Assembly: GCA_900315335.1 (NCBI GenBank)
Contig: OMYR01000046.1
Location: forward strand, 21,620-85,619
Source: an uncultured Bacteroidales bacterium
GTDB lineage: Bacteria > Bacteroidota > Bacteroidia > Bacteroidales > P3
DNA: 64,000 nt
Direction: 5' to 3'
Shown in pieces: positions 53,546 to 61,942 of this stretch. Position 1 is the first letter of the stretch. Each line of letters starts with the position of its first letter. Made by a program: the position numbers and the translations under genes. The notes beneath the pieces are model-generated. The model was given only the letters and a program-made list of their open reading frames with translations. It was not told the origin of the DNA and ran no database searches.

Positions 53546-54670
53546 TTATTTGTTTTGAATTTGCGTTACGATGTTTTTAGCCACTTGATTGCTTGACCCT
53601 GCGTTGCCGAGTTGGGAACGCAGGATGGCGTAATCGGCTTTAATCCTATGGCGATAATCCTCATCGAAAGTAATTTTCCGAAACTCGCTGTCCAACGCTT
53701 CGGCATTCCATAAATTTTGCAACAACTCCTTGACAACCTCACGTTTCAAAATGATATTGACAAGAGATATGTATTTTATCTTGACGATATATGTCGCAAT
53801 AAGATACGACAATCTTGAAGCTTTGTAACAAACGCATTGAACGACATCGAATAACGCAGTTTCCAATGTTGCTGTTCCCGAAGTTATAAGACCGCTATGT
53901 GCTACGTTAAGAATATCGTACGTACGGTTAAACACCAAATGGATATTGTTGCTGTGAATCAAACTTCTGTAATACTCTTCGCTGAAAGAATCCACACAAG
54001 CCACAACGAAATCAAATTGCGGATACTTGTCGGCTATAACGCTCTGAACAGGCAACATCTTTTTTATCTCTTGTTTTCTACTGCCCGGCAATATGGCTAT
54101 AATAGGCTTGTCGCCAAGGTTATATTCTTTAAGAAATGCTTCTTTATCCCTTAGATTGTCCTTAAACAACGCAATCTCGTCCAATAAGGGGTTGCCGAAA
54201 TATTCCACCTGCATATCGTGGTCAGCATAGAAGGGTTTTTCAAAAGGTAGAATGACATAAAGTTTATCCAATATGCGACGCATAGTTTTTATCCTGCCTT
54301 TTTTCCAAGCCCACACCTGCGGAGAGATGTAATAAAAGTTTTTGATTCCTTTATTGTGCGTGAATTTGGCTATACGAAGGTTAAAGCCCGGGTAATCGAC
54401 GAAAATCATACAATCGGGTTGAAAACTCATTATATCTTTTTTACACAAACGGATATTGCCCAACACCTCTTTAAGATGCGTTGCCACCTCCACAAAACCC
54501 ATAAAAGCCAAGTCGTTGATATGCTTAACGATTTGCAAGCCTTCGTTTTTCATATTGTCGCCACCGAAACCACGAAACTCCGCCTTTGTGTCGTATTGCT
54601 TTATATATTTCATTAGCAACGATGCGTGTTTATCTCCCGACAATTCTCCTGCTATGATATAATATTTCAT
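53546..54670 (-). CDS. lpxB: Lipid-A-disaccharide synthase
   Basis: The protein of 374 residues is full length. Motifs include YYIIAGELSGDKHASLLMK, GFGGDNMKNEG, DYPGFNLRIAKF, YYISPQVWAWKKGRI and LPGSRKQEIKKMLPV, all typical of LpxB (GT19). It condenses 2,3-diacylglucosamine-1-phosphate with its UDP derivative in lipid A synthesis at the inner membrane. The order surE, small membrane protein, lpxB on one strand is a common arrangement in Bacteroidota. Confidence 0.95.
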   Translation of the reverse strand: MKYYIIAGELSGDKHASLLMKYIKQYDTKAEFRGFGGDNMKNEGLQIVKHINDLAFMGFVEVATHLKEVLGNIRLCKKDIMSFQPDCMIFVDYPGFNLRIAKFTHNKGIKNFYYISPQVWAWKKGRIKTMRRILDKLYVILPFEKPFYADHDMQVEYFGNPLLDEIALFKDNLRDKEAFLKEYNLGDKPIIAILPGSRKQEIKKMLPVQSVIADKYPQFDFVVACVDSFSEEYYRSLIHSNNIHLVFNRTYDILNVAHSGLITSGTATLETALFDVVQCVCYKASRLSYLIATYIVKIKYISLVNIILKREVVKELLQNLWNAEALDSEFRKITFDEDYRHRIKADYAILRSQLGNAGSSNQVAKNIVTQIQNK

Positions 54671-54777
54671 TGTGTTTGTTGTTGTTTTCTAAGTTATTAA
54701 TCCCTTCTTGCCTTGCTATTTCTGTTTTGTTGCAAAGAATTTTTTCTTATTTATAATCGTTAAAATAATTATTAAAA

Positions 54778-55062
54778 CTATTTTAGTGTTAAGTAATTAT
54801 ATTTAATTAAAAATACCAATATGGTTCCCAAAGTCATAACCAACGCCAATACCGAGCCTTTTGCCGATTGCGTTTGCTGTGATTTCAAATAGTAGCGAAG
54901 TAAAAATATCTCGCCCACGACCGAAAACAAAAACGTTTTCATCTGCACCAATAAATCCGCCTCCAACAGTCGTAAAATTAAAACTATCAACAACGCACAG
55001 CCCACAGTCAAAAGTGTGCTTAAAACAAATCCTACCATAAAATCATCTCGTTTGAACCACAT
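54778..55062 (-). CDS. Small hypothetical membrane protein
   Basis: A protein of 94 residues with three predicted transmembrane helices (about 10-30, 37-55, 68-86) and few polar residues. It sits between surE and lpxB on the same strand. I recognise no family. Its position suggests a role near lipid A synthesis or envelope maintenance, but this is only inferred from neighbours. The start could be Met1 or Met9. Confidence 0.7.
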   Translation of the reverse strand: MWFKRDDFMVGFVLSTLLTVGCALLIVLILRLLEADLLVQMKTFLFSVVGEIFLLRYYLKSQQTQSAKGSVLALVMTLGTILVFLIKYNYLTLK

Positions 55063-55146
55063 TTTTTTATATTGTTTTTTGTCTTTTGTTTTTTTAAGTT
55101 TTTTAATTTACGTTTATCGTTTCTGTTAGTATGTCGTTATTGTTTG

Positions 55147-55908
55147 TCAGTTCTCGAATTGTTTTTTTATTTGTTCCATAACCTTGTATGCCGTAAAATC
55201 CACATGCATTGGGACAATGGCGGCAAAGCCGTCATTGACTGCATTCCAGTCGGCTCTGTCGCTTTGGTCGGTGCAATGATACTGCCCGCCAAGCCAAAAT
55301 ATTGAGTGTCCGTCTTGTTTAACCTCTTTATCAAATTCTTCCGTCCAATACCCTTTGGCTTGATGCGACACCTTGACACCACGAATCTTGCCGATAGGAA
55401 AATTAACGTTTAAGCACACATCATCGGGTAAGGAATTTTTTAGAACATTGGCTATAATCTGTTCCACCAACGGTTTGCAATCCTCTAATGGAGCGTCTTT
55501 TCTATCGTCGCAAAGCGAAAAACCTACACTCGGCACATTTTCCGCACAACCCTCCATAACGGCAGCTATAGTACCTGAATAAATAGTGTTTATCGACGTG
55601 TTTGCCCCCATATTAATGCCTGCAAAAAGAAAGTCGGGACGGTGAGATAAAACATTATCAAAGCCCATTTTCACACAATCCACAGGAGTGCCTTCCAAAG
55701 AGTATTCTTCATAATCTTCTTGCTTGGTTATAGTTGTAAGTTTCAAAGGTTTACCTGTTGTAATCGAATGACTTTTCCCACTCATCTCGGTAGAAGGAGC
55801 CACAACGACCACCTTACCCAATGGTCGCAAAATATCTATCAAAAGACGTATGCCTTTGGCTTGATAACCGTCGTCGTTGGTAACAAATATCAATGGTTTT
55901 TCGGTCAT
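55147..55908 (-). CDS. surE: 5'/3'-nucleotidase SurE
   Basis: I set the start at 55908 (MTEKPLIFVTNDDG), giving 253 residues. The longer frame would begin inside the promoter -7 box at 55942-55949. The metal-binding NDDGYQAKG, STEMSGKSHSIT, GTPVDCVKMG and the family motif INMGANTSINTIYSGTI (with the GxN ligand) are present. It is a metal-dependent phosphatase of nucleoside monophosphates and short polyphosphates. It is first in a probable operon with the small membrane protein and lpxB. Confidence 0.94.
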   Translation of the reverse strand: MTEKPLIFVTNDDGYQAKGIRLLIDILRPLGKVVVVAPSTEMSGKSHSITTGKPLKLTTITKQEDYEEYSLEGTPVDCVKMGFDNVLSHRPDFLFAGINMGANTSINTIYSGTIAAVMEGCAENVPSVGFSLCDDRKDAPLEDCKPLVEQIIANVLKNSLPDDVCLNVNFPIGKIRGVKVSHQAKGYWTEEFDKEVKQDGHSIFWLGGQYHCTDQSDRADWNAVNDGFAAIVPMHVDFTAYKVMEQIKKQFEN

Positions 55909-55941
55909 AAATTTTCTTGCTGTTTCGGATAAAATAAAGCG

Positions 55942-55949
55942 CAAAGTTA
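55942..55949 (-). promoter_or_regulatory. -7 box of surE
   Basis: Minus-strand TAACTTTG lies 33 bases upstream of the chosen surE start. It overlaps the longer reading frame and supports the shorter start. Confidence 0.6.
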
Positions 55950-55981
55950 TTAAAATTTTTTCGTATGTAGTGAAAAATACC

Positions 55982-55989
55982 TAATTTTG
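55982..55989 (+). promoter_or_regulatory. -7 box of the GtrA gene
   Basis: TAATTTTG lies about 95 bases before the GtrA start, with a near-match TTCG 18 bases upstream. Together with the box at 55942 it makes a compact divergent promoter region. Confidence 0.5.
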
Positions 55990-56084
55990 CAGAATTATTT
56001 CTATGAAGAGTTGCACAAAGATAGCGATTTTATAGGAAGATATTTTGATAATAACACTGCATCATACAACAAGATAAGACATAT

Positions 56085-56597
56085 ATGACAATGACTTTGA
56101 AGAATATACTGCATAAACCCATAGATTTGTTAATGAAAATAAAGAATCCTTTTATACGCTTTCTGTTCGTTGGTGGTATCAACACCATTGTGGGTTACAC
56201 GCTTTTTATTCTTTGTCGTTGGGTTGGAATGCAGAGAGCTGTGGCTGTGCTGGTTTCGACGGTTTTGGGCGTTTTGTTCAACTATCATAGTACAGGCAAA
56301 ATAGTGTTTGACAACAAGGGTTATAACGTTATAGTTCAGTTTTTTATCATCTACGGCATAATGTATGTTGTCAATCTTTTGGAGCTGCATTACTTGGCAG
56401 AGAGTGGCGTATATGATTTTTTCTTTGATATAGACAGGTCGCATTTGAACCTTTTGGAAAAATTTTCAATTGATTTAAGCAAGGCAGGTGATGCGATAGG
56501 ACAGTTGTTGGTTGTCTTGCCTAATGCCATCGTTACCTTTCTTTTGAATAAAACTTTTGTCTTTTCCAAAAATAAAAGCGGCAAAGCATGCGGCTAA
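56085..56597 (+). CDS. GtrA family membrane protein
   Basis: This 170-residue protein has four transmembrane helices. The first carries the family signature FIRFLFVGGINTIVGYTLF, and the last ends FLLNKTFVF, both typical of GtrA/DPMS-related flippases. Such proteins are thought to move undecaprenyl-linked sugars across the inner membrane or to act in teichoic/arabinogalactan-type decoration. An extra loop of about 30 residues lies between helices 3 and 4. The gene stands alone between its promoter and a strong terminator. Confidence 0.88.
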   Translation: MTMTLKNILHKPIDLLMKIKNPFIRFLFVGGINTIVGYTLFILCRWVGMQRAVAVLVSTVLGVLFNYHSTGKIVFDNKGYNVIVQFFIIYGIMYVVNLLELHYLAESGVYDFFFDIDRSHLNLLEKFSIDLSKAGDAIGQLLVVLPNAIVTFLLNKTFVFSKNKSGKACG

Positions 56598-56673
56598 TAA
56601 ATAGACGAGGTCGTGATAGATACGCAAGCAGTGATTTACATAAAATAAAAATTTGTATTCGTTATAATAAGAC

Positions 56674-56697
56674 AAGGCGAGCATTTTGCTCGCCTTT
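56674..56697 (+). terminator. Intrinsic terminator of the GtrA gene
   Basis: AAGGCGAGCA (56674-56683) pairs perfectly with TGCTCGCCTT (56687-56696). The U-run is short (TTT), so efficiency is uncertain. Confidence 0.8.
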
Positions 56698-56758
56698 GCC
56701 ATAAATAATAAATATAGTAATAATAATAGAAATTCGCTATTATAATCCTATATGTCTG

Positions 56759-56903
56759 TCAAATTTTTTAGCCTTCCTTTGTTGTCCCGACTTAAATTTC
56801 CAAATTTGGCAGACATCTTTTAATTGACCACCTTAAAAATTCCAAATTTAGCAGACATCTTTTAATTGACCATCTTAAAAATTCCAAATTTAGCGGCTAT
56901 GCC
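56759..56903. repeat. 42-bp direct tandem repeat (about 3.5 copies, twice the 21-bp period)
   Basis: CCAAATTTGGCAGACATC at 56800, CCAAATTTAGCAGACATC at 56842 and CCAAATTTAGC at 56884 recur exactly 42 bases apart, with nearly identical intervening sequence. A more diverged copy precedes them at 56759 (one base shorter). Each 42-mer splits into two 21-base halves. The array lies between the GtrA terminator and the dsbD stop codon and is the best conserved repeat of the window. Confidence 0.9.
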
Positions 56904-56915
56904 ATATTTAAAAGA

Positions 56916-58982
56916 CTATTTCTTGAAATTTTGAAGACCTTTGTTTAGGAAGTCTATAAAATTGTTGGCGTCTTTGTCGTATGGTTGCGGTTTGTCGGTA
57001 AGCAGGTTGCCATCGCCGTCCATAAGAACGTAAAGCGGTTGAGCGTTGGCGTGGAACTTCTCTATCTGATAGTTAAGGTTGCGTCTGCCAAGCGTTTTTA
57101 TGGTCTTGCCGTTCATCTGCGTCCATTCTTCTTGCGGAAGTGTTATGGTGTTTTCATCGCAGTATAACGACACAAGGATATAATCGTTTTGGATTAGTTT
57201 TTTTACTTCGGGTACAGTCCAGACAGCCGTCTCCATTTCTCGGCAGTTAGCACAGGATTTACCTGTAAAGTCCAAGAACAAAGGCTTTCCGACTTTCTTT
57301 GCGTAGGCTTTGGCTTCCTCCAAATCAAAGAACGCTTTGAAACCGACAGGTACATGCTCATCTAATTTGTCTGCATATTTTCTTTTTGCAGGAAAGTCTC
57401 CCAAATCTGCCGTTGCTCCACTGCCGCCGCCGTTTTCTACAATGATTTTCTCAACATTATATTCCTGTGAAGACACCGGTGGCAAATAGCCCGATATCGC
57501 GCTAAGCGGTGCTCCCCATAAGCCCGGTATCATATAAATGGTAAATGAGAACGATATGATTGCAAGGAACAGACGAGGTACTGTTATATGTTTTAACTCG
57601 CTGTCGCCTTTGAATTTAAGTTTGCCAAGCAAGTAAAATCCAATCATCGCAAAGATAACTATCCATATACACAAGTATGTCGTTCTCGGCAATATGCCCC
57701 AGTTGCAGGCTTGGTCGGCAACCATAAGGAATTTCAATCCCAAAGCGATTTCCAAGAATCCGAAAACGATTTTAACGCTGTTAAGCCACGAGCCGCTCTT
57801 CATATTTTTCAAGAATGACGGGAACATAGCCAGCAATGTGAATGGCAATGCGAAACCTACCGCAAATCCCAACATCGATACGAAGAAGATAAACGAGTTG
57901 CTTGAACCCGAAGCCATCTCCACAAGGGCTGCACCCAATATAGGACCTGTGCAGGAGAACGATACCAAAACCGTTGTCAAAGCAATGAAGAACGCTCCCA
58001 AGAAGCCTCCCTTTTCGGCGTTTGCATCGGATTTGTTAGCCCATTTGCTTGGCAAGGTTATCTCAAACAAGCCGAAGAATGACAATGCAAAGACCATAAA
58101 GATGATAAAGAACAATACGTTAGGTATCCAGTGCGTGGATATGATATACATAGCGTCCTTGCCGAAGATTAGCGTTAATGCCAATCCCAAGACAGCAAAG
58201 ATAAACACTATCGATAATCCAAAGAAATAGGCTTGTTTTCTACCTTGACGGTTTGATTTCTTGCCGTGTAGGAAGAATGAAATTGTCATAGGAATCATAG
58301 GGAATACGCAAGGAGTTAGCAAAGTCAACAGACCCACGCCGAACGAAATCAAAAAGACCATAAGCAACGATTTATCGGCAAGGTTTTTAGTGTCGCCAAC
58401 GCTTGCGGTATCTTGATTTTCGGTTGCTGTCTGCGTTGTTTGTGCCAATTGTTCGCTACTCGTTTCGGTTGTTGTCTCGGTGCCATTTTCCACTACGTCA
58501 GGTTCGGTTGTAGGAATGGCAGCCGCATTGGGATTGCCTTTGACATCAAACACCAAATCCACATCGCTTGGAGGTATGCACGAGCCGTTCTCACACAACT
58601 GAAACGATACCATACCTTTGACTTTGAAATCCTTGTCGGTTTTGATGCCTATTCGTTGGTGAAACACAACGTTACCTTCAAAATATCGTGTCGTATCTTT
58701 TGCGTATTTGTCATATTTCGCAAGATATTTAGGTTCTTTTACAGAGCCGATACGCTGGTATTGAGATGATTTCTCAAATGAAAACTCTATTGGCAGTTCC
58801 GTACCTTTGGTTTTTTGTGAATATATATGCCAACCGTTTTGCAGATGGCAAGTCATTACCAAGTCGGCAACGGAGTCATTGATTTTATGTGTTTTGAACG
58901 TCCATTTGGCAGGGCTTTGCTGTGCATAAGAGCCTATGAAAAGCATAACAGCCGCCATAAATGTAATTAATTTCCTAAACAT
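56916..58982 (-). CDS. dsbD: DsbD-family thiol:disulfide interchange protein
   Basis: The protein of 688 residues has three parts. After a signal peptide (1-20) comes a DsbD-alpha-like periplasmic domain with LCENGSCIPP (about 130-140). A polytopic CcdA/DsbD transmembrane domain of eight or nine helices follows, with TLLTPCVFPMIPMT and FSCTGPILG holding the membrane cysteines. A C-terminal thioredoxin domain carries Cys577 and Cys580 in GKSCANCREM. It passes electrons from cytoplasmic thioredoxin to periplasmic proteins and cytochrome c maturation. All expected cysteines are present. Confidence 0.94.
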   Translation of the reverse strand: MFRKLITFMAAVMLFIGSYAQQSPAKWTFKTHKINDSVADLVMTCHLQNGWHIYSQKTKGTELPIEFSFEKSSQYQRIGSVKEPKYLAKYDKYAKDTTRYFEGNVVFHQRIGIKTDKDFKVKGMVSFQLCENGSCIPPSDVDLVFDVKGNPNAAAIPTTEPDVVENGTETTTETSSEQLAQTTQTATENQDTASVGDTKNLADKSLLMVFLISFGVGLLTLLTPCVFPMIPMTISFFLHGKKSNRQGRKQAYFFGLSIVFIFAVLGLALTLIFGKDAMYIISTHWIPNVLFFIIFMVFALSFFGLFEITLPSKWANKSDANAEKGGFLGAFFIALTTVLVSFSCTGPILGAALVEMASGSSNSFIFFVSMLGFAVGFALPFTLLAMFPSFLKNMKSGSWLNSVKIVFGFLEIALGLKFLMVADQACNWGILPRTTYLCIWIVIFAMIGFYLLGKLKFKGDSELKHITVPRLFLAIISFSFTIYMIPGLWGAPLSAISGYLPPVSSQEYNVEKIIVENGGGSGATADLGDFPAKRKYADKLDEHVPVGFKAFFDLEEAKAYAKKVGKPLFLDFTGKSCANCREMETAVWTVPEVKKLIQNDYILVSLYCDENTITLPQEEWTQMNGKTIKTLGRRNLNYQIEKFHANAQPLYVLMDGDGNLLTDKPQPYDKDANNFIDFLNKGLQNFKK

Positions 58983-59184
58983 CTCTTTTATATTTATATT
59001 AAGTTATTGTTTCTATATCTGTTTTTTTTATATTGACACCAAACACTTTTTATTGTTTCCACTTTTACTTTTGCTCCCTGCCTTGCTTTACTGCCATTTG
59101 TCTATGTCTTTCTTTGAGTGCTATGTGTTTATGTGCCTTATCTCTTTTTCGTTTTCTTTTTCAAATTACTTTTGTTGTTGTCGG

Positions 59185-60471
59185 TTATCTGCGAAGCCAA
59201 AGTACAGGATTTTGTGGGGTAGAGCCTTTACGCACTTGGAAGTTTATCTCGCTTTGTCCGTTTTCGTTGGTGGCTACTGTTCCTATACGTTGTCCCATAG
59301 ACACTTTGGTACCTTTGGAAACAGAGACGGACTCCAAATTTGTGTAAATCGTAAAATATTCGCCGTGCAGGATAAGGACAACGTTTTTGCCGTTAGGGCC
59401 TTTCCAAACCGACCGAACTTCTCCTTCATAAACACTTTTGACGGCAGAACCCTTGGTGGTGCGTATATCTATACCGTCATTTTTGATTGTAGTACCCTTG
59501 ATGTCCGGGTGTTCATGAACGCCGAAACTGCTAACTATAACACCTTTATCTACCGGCCATGGCAGTTTTCCTTTGTTGCCTATAAATCCCTTGTTAAGTT
59601 CCACATCGTGAGCGGTGGCAAGCATTGTCGTAGGCTCTTTGGCGGTTGTGGAGGATTTTTTGTTGTCGGATTTGGCGGTGTTGGACGATTTATTGTTCGA
59701 AGCCTTGTTTTTAGCTGCCAATTGCTGCTGTTTTTTTACTTCGGCATTGATAGCTGCGTTTATCTGTTGGGTAAGTTTCTTTTTCTTGGCTTCGGCTTGT
59801 TTAATTTGTTGAGTCAATTGTTTTTGACGGCTTTGAATATCTTTGACTGCTCTTTCTTTTTGCAGTTTTTCTTTTTCAAGTGTTGCCGTATGGGCTTTCT
59901 CTTGTCGAAGCAGTTTGTCTTGCGATTTCTTTTGGCTTAAAAGTTCGTTTGACATCGTTGTCAGTTCGGAAGTTTTCTTTGATATAAGAGCCATTTGTTG
60001 GCGTTGCATCTTAGCGAAGTTTTTGAAAAACATATATCTCTGATAAGCCTCGTGATAATCTTTTGCCGAAAAAATAAATATCAATTTGTCTGTTGCCGTT
60101 CTGTTTCGTTGGGCATAACGGAGCATTTGAGCGTAGTTCTGTTTTAGGATTTCAAGGTTTTTGTATTCCTCTCCGATAGACTGTTGGGCGGTCTTTATCT
60201 GGTCGTCCAATATATTTATTTGCGATGATATATTGCTTACAAGTTTTTGACGTTGAGCTACTTTCTTTTTGATTATCTGCAATTCCGAAGCCGACATCTT
60301 GTTTTTCTTCTTTGTCTCTTTCAAAATGGCATTCATCGAGGCAATCTCTTTTTCGAGTTTGATTTTCTCGTTCTCCAATTTCTGACGATTTTGAGCCTGA
60401 ACGTTAGAACAACTCAACATTATTGCTGCGACAAGAAATATTAATATGTATCTTAAACCTTTCACGTTCAA
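59185..60471 (-). CDS. EnvC-like murein hydrolase activator (degenerate M23)
   Basis: This 428-residue protein starts with a lipoprotein-like signal (Cys21 in IMLSC), then a long coiled coil (about 25-255, rich in Lys, Glu and Gln), a low-complexity Asn/Ser/Lys linker, and a C-terminal LytM/M23 domain (about 315-428). The domain lacks zinc ligands: KNDGIDI stands where active enzymes have HxGxD with a histidine, and the HxH strand reads YTNL. This is the non-catalytic state of EnvC, which activates amidases for daughter-cell separation. It is preceded by its own promoter at 60566-60595. Confidence 0.9.
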   Translation of the reverse strand: MNVKGLRYILIFLVAAIMLSCSNVQAQNRQKLENEKIKLEKEIASMNAILKETKKKNKMSASELQIIKKKVAQRQKLVSNISSQINILDDQIKTAQQSIGEEYKNLEILKQNYAQMLRYAQRNRTATDKLIFIFSAKDYHEAYQRYMFFKNFAKMQRQQMALISKKTSELTTMSNELLSQKKSQDKLLRQEKAHTATLEKEKLQKERAVKDIQSRQKQLTQQIKQAEAKKKKLTQQINAAINAEVKKQQQLAAKNKASNNKSSNTAKSDNKKSSTTAKEPTTMLATAHDVELNKGFIGNKGKLPWPVDKGVIVSSFGVHEHPDIKGTTIKNDGIDIRTTKGSAVKSVYEGEVRSVWKGPNGKNVVLILHGEYFTIYTNLESVSVSKGTKVSMGQRIGTVATNENGQSEINFQVRKGSTPQNPVLWLRR

Positions 60472-60565
60472 TTAGTTTTCTTATATTTTTCAATATTTTT
60501 CTTAGCCTTTCATTTACTTTCCTTTCGCTTCTTTCTGCACGGCTAAGCAAGTCATATTCAGTTGG

Positions 60566-60595
60566 CAAAGATAGTGAAATTTTTGCAAATGCAAA
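60566..60595 (-). promoter_or_regulatory. Promoter of the EnvC-like gene
   Basis: Minus-strand TTTG (60592-60595) and TATCTTTG (60566-60573) are 18 bases apart. The leader would be about 90 nt. Confidence 0.75.
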
Positions 60596-60618
60596 GAATT
60601 TTTATATAAAACATTGAC

Positions 60619-61173
60619 TTAATGCAATTTTATTGGCTCGTTGGAATATAATATATTGGATTTAAGTACTTTTTTAAGTTTTCGCAAGTCTAACATCGTA
60701 CTCATCTTTTCCAACTTGTACATATACGCCATGGCGGGTAAGAAAAAGACGAATGTAGAGTACTGGGTGGCATACATAAAATGGATGTCGATGCTCAGGT
60801 TGTTGAAAATAGTTTTGGCTATAATGTCGGCTAAATCGCCGAGAGGTATAGGAGTTTGGTCGGCGTTGATAGTCCATTCCAAGCGAGTGTATTTGTTTGG
60901 GTGTGAGGATAGAACGAATATTCCGTTACAACTCTCTACAAGAGTTTTTAAGTTAAATAAACTATCGCCTTTATGACCTATGGCTTTGGTGGATATGCCT
61001 TTGTCGGCAGCTGTTTTGAGCAGTGTTTTATCCATTCCGCAGCCGTTGTCCTCAACGATAAAGCGAAAAACATTTTTCTGTTCGCTGTATCGTACCGTGA
61101 TGCTGATTTCATCGGAGCCTGCTTCTATGCTGTTTTTTATTACTTCTTCCAAATATTCGGACAAGTCTTTCAT
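60619..61173 (-). CDS. Stand-alone GHKL-type ATPase domain protein
   Basis: A protein of 184 residues whose first 130 form a GHKL ATP-binding fold: N-box LEEVIKNSIEAGSDEI, G1 box VEDNGCGMDK, and a following GHKGDSLFNLKTL resembling the G2 lid. It has no histidine-kinase dimerisation domain, no membrane segment and no visible partner domain. The N/G1 boxes resemble MutL/Hsp90-like and serine-kinase members about equally. It may be an anti-sigma-type kinase or an uncharacterised ATPase. A GC-richer 33-bp repeat lies upstream. The function is unknown. Confidence 0.7.
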   Translation of the reverse strand: MKDLSEYLEEVIKNSIEAGSDEISITVRYSEQKNVFRFIVEDNGCGMDKTLLKTAADKGISTKAIGHKGDSLFNLKTLVESCNGIFVLSSHPNKYTRLEWTINADQTPIPLGDLADIIAKTIFNNLSIDIHFMYATQYSTFVFFLPAMAYMYKLEKMSTMLDLRKLKKVLKSNILYSNEPIKLH

Positions 61174-61302
61174 TGTTGTCGTTTAATCTATATTTGCACT
61201 ATGGTATTGCTTAATCTTTCAGTCTTTTTTTTAGCTCCTTGATTTTTATTTTTAATTTATTTTATGCCCCTTTTTTACAACCTCTCTCACCACCTTGCAT
61301 CA

Positions 61303-61368
61303 CCGCTATGCGTTACTTACGAGTGCGGTTCGCACCCGCTATGCGTTATTTGCCTGTGTGGCTCACAC
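61303..61368 (-). repeat. 33-bp tandem duplication with covarying hairpins
   Basis: CCGCTATGCGTTA occurs at 61303 and 61336, 33 bases apart. Each copy ends in a 5-bp hairpin with a 3-base loop: GTGCG/CGCAC in the first and GTGTG/CACAC in the second. The change is compensatory. The element is GC-richer than its surroundings and lies between two minus-strand genes; its orientation is arbitrary. Confidence 0.82.
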
Positions 61369-61370
61369 CG

Positions 61371-61913
61371 TTAATTAAAACGTTGTTGGATTTCTTTTTT
61401 CAAAAATTCTTGGGCGATTTCTATTTGGGATTGTGAGCCTGTCATTTTCTCGAATATAAGACCTGCGTAGGCTGTGGGTGTTATGTTTTCGGAGTCTTTT
61501 GGTGTCAGGGAGTTAAGTATGTTTATTATCTCTTCTTTTGCGTTTTTGATATATGCCCATGCTTGCGAAGAGATGTAGAGTTGCTGTGAAAGGTTGTGTT
61601 CGTACTCGTCGCGTATGTTTTTTATCATCACATCACGAAGCAGGCGGGTGCTCATATCGGGTTCGTAGCAACGAAGGACAAGGTTGTCAGGCTTCATCCT
61701 TTCAAGGAACAACACCAAACGTTCGTAGGATTGCAGTTGTATGGGTGTTACCACTTTACGTGTCTCGGCTTCTGATATTTTCTGTATCTCCAAAAGCGTT
61801 TTTTTCTGTTCATTGGTTACGAACTCCTTGGTTTGGTGTAACATATAGTAACCCAAAACTATCTCAGCGACAACAAATATCACTGCAATCAAAATAAATG
61901 CTACTGTTTCCAT
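61371..61913 (-). CDS. Hypothetical membrane-anchored protein
   Basis: The 180-residue protein has one N-terminal transmembrane helix (about 5-25, VAFILIAVIFVVAEIVLGYYML) and a predominantly helical cytoplasmic part with LQSYERLVLFLERMKPDNLVLR (split) and EYEHNLSQQLYISSQAWAYI. Proteins of this form are common in Bacteroidota and lack a known role; they may belong to DUF7935, but I am not sure. It begins 29 bp after lepA and probably shares its transcript. Confidence 0.72.
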   Translation of the reverse strand: METVAFILIAVIFVVAEIVLGYYMLHQTKEFVTNEQKKTLLEIQKISEAETRKVVTPIQLQSYERLVLFLERMKPDNLVLRCYEPDMSTRLLRDVMIKNIRDEYEHNLSQQLYISSQAWAYIKNAKEEIINILNSLTPKDSENITPTAYAGLIFEKMTGSQSQIEIAQEFLKKEIQQRFN

Positions 61914-61942
61914 GTTTTATAACTATTTTTATTGTTTTACGT

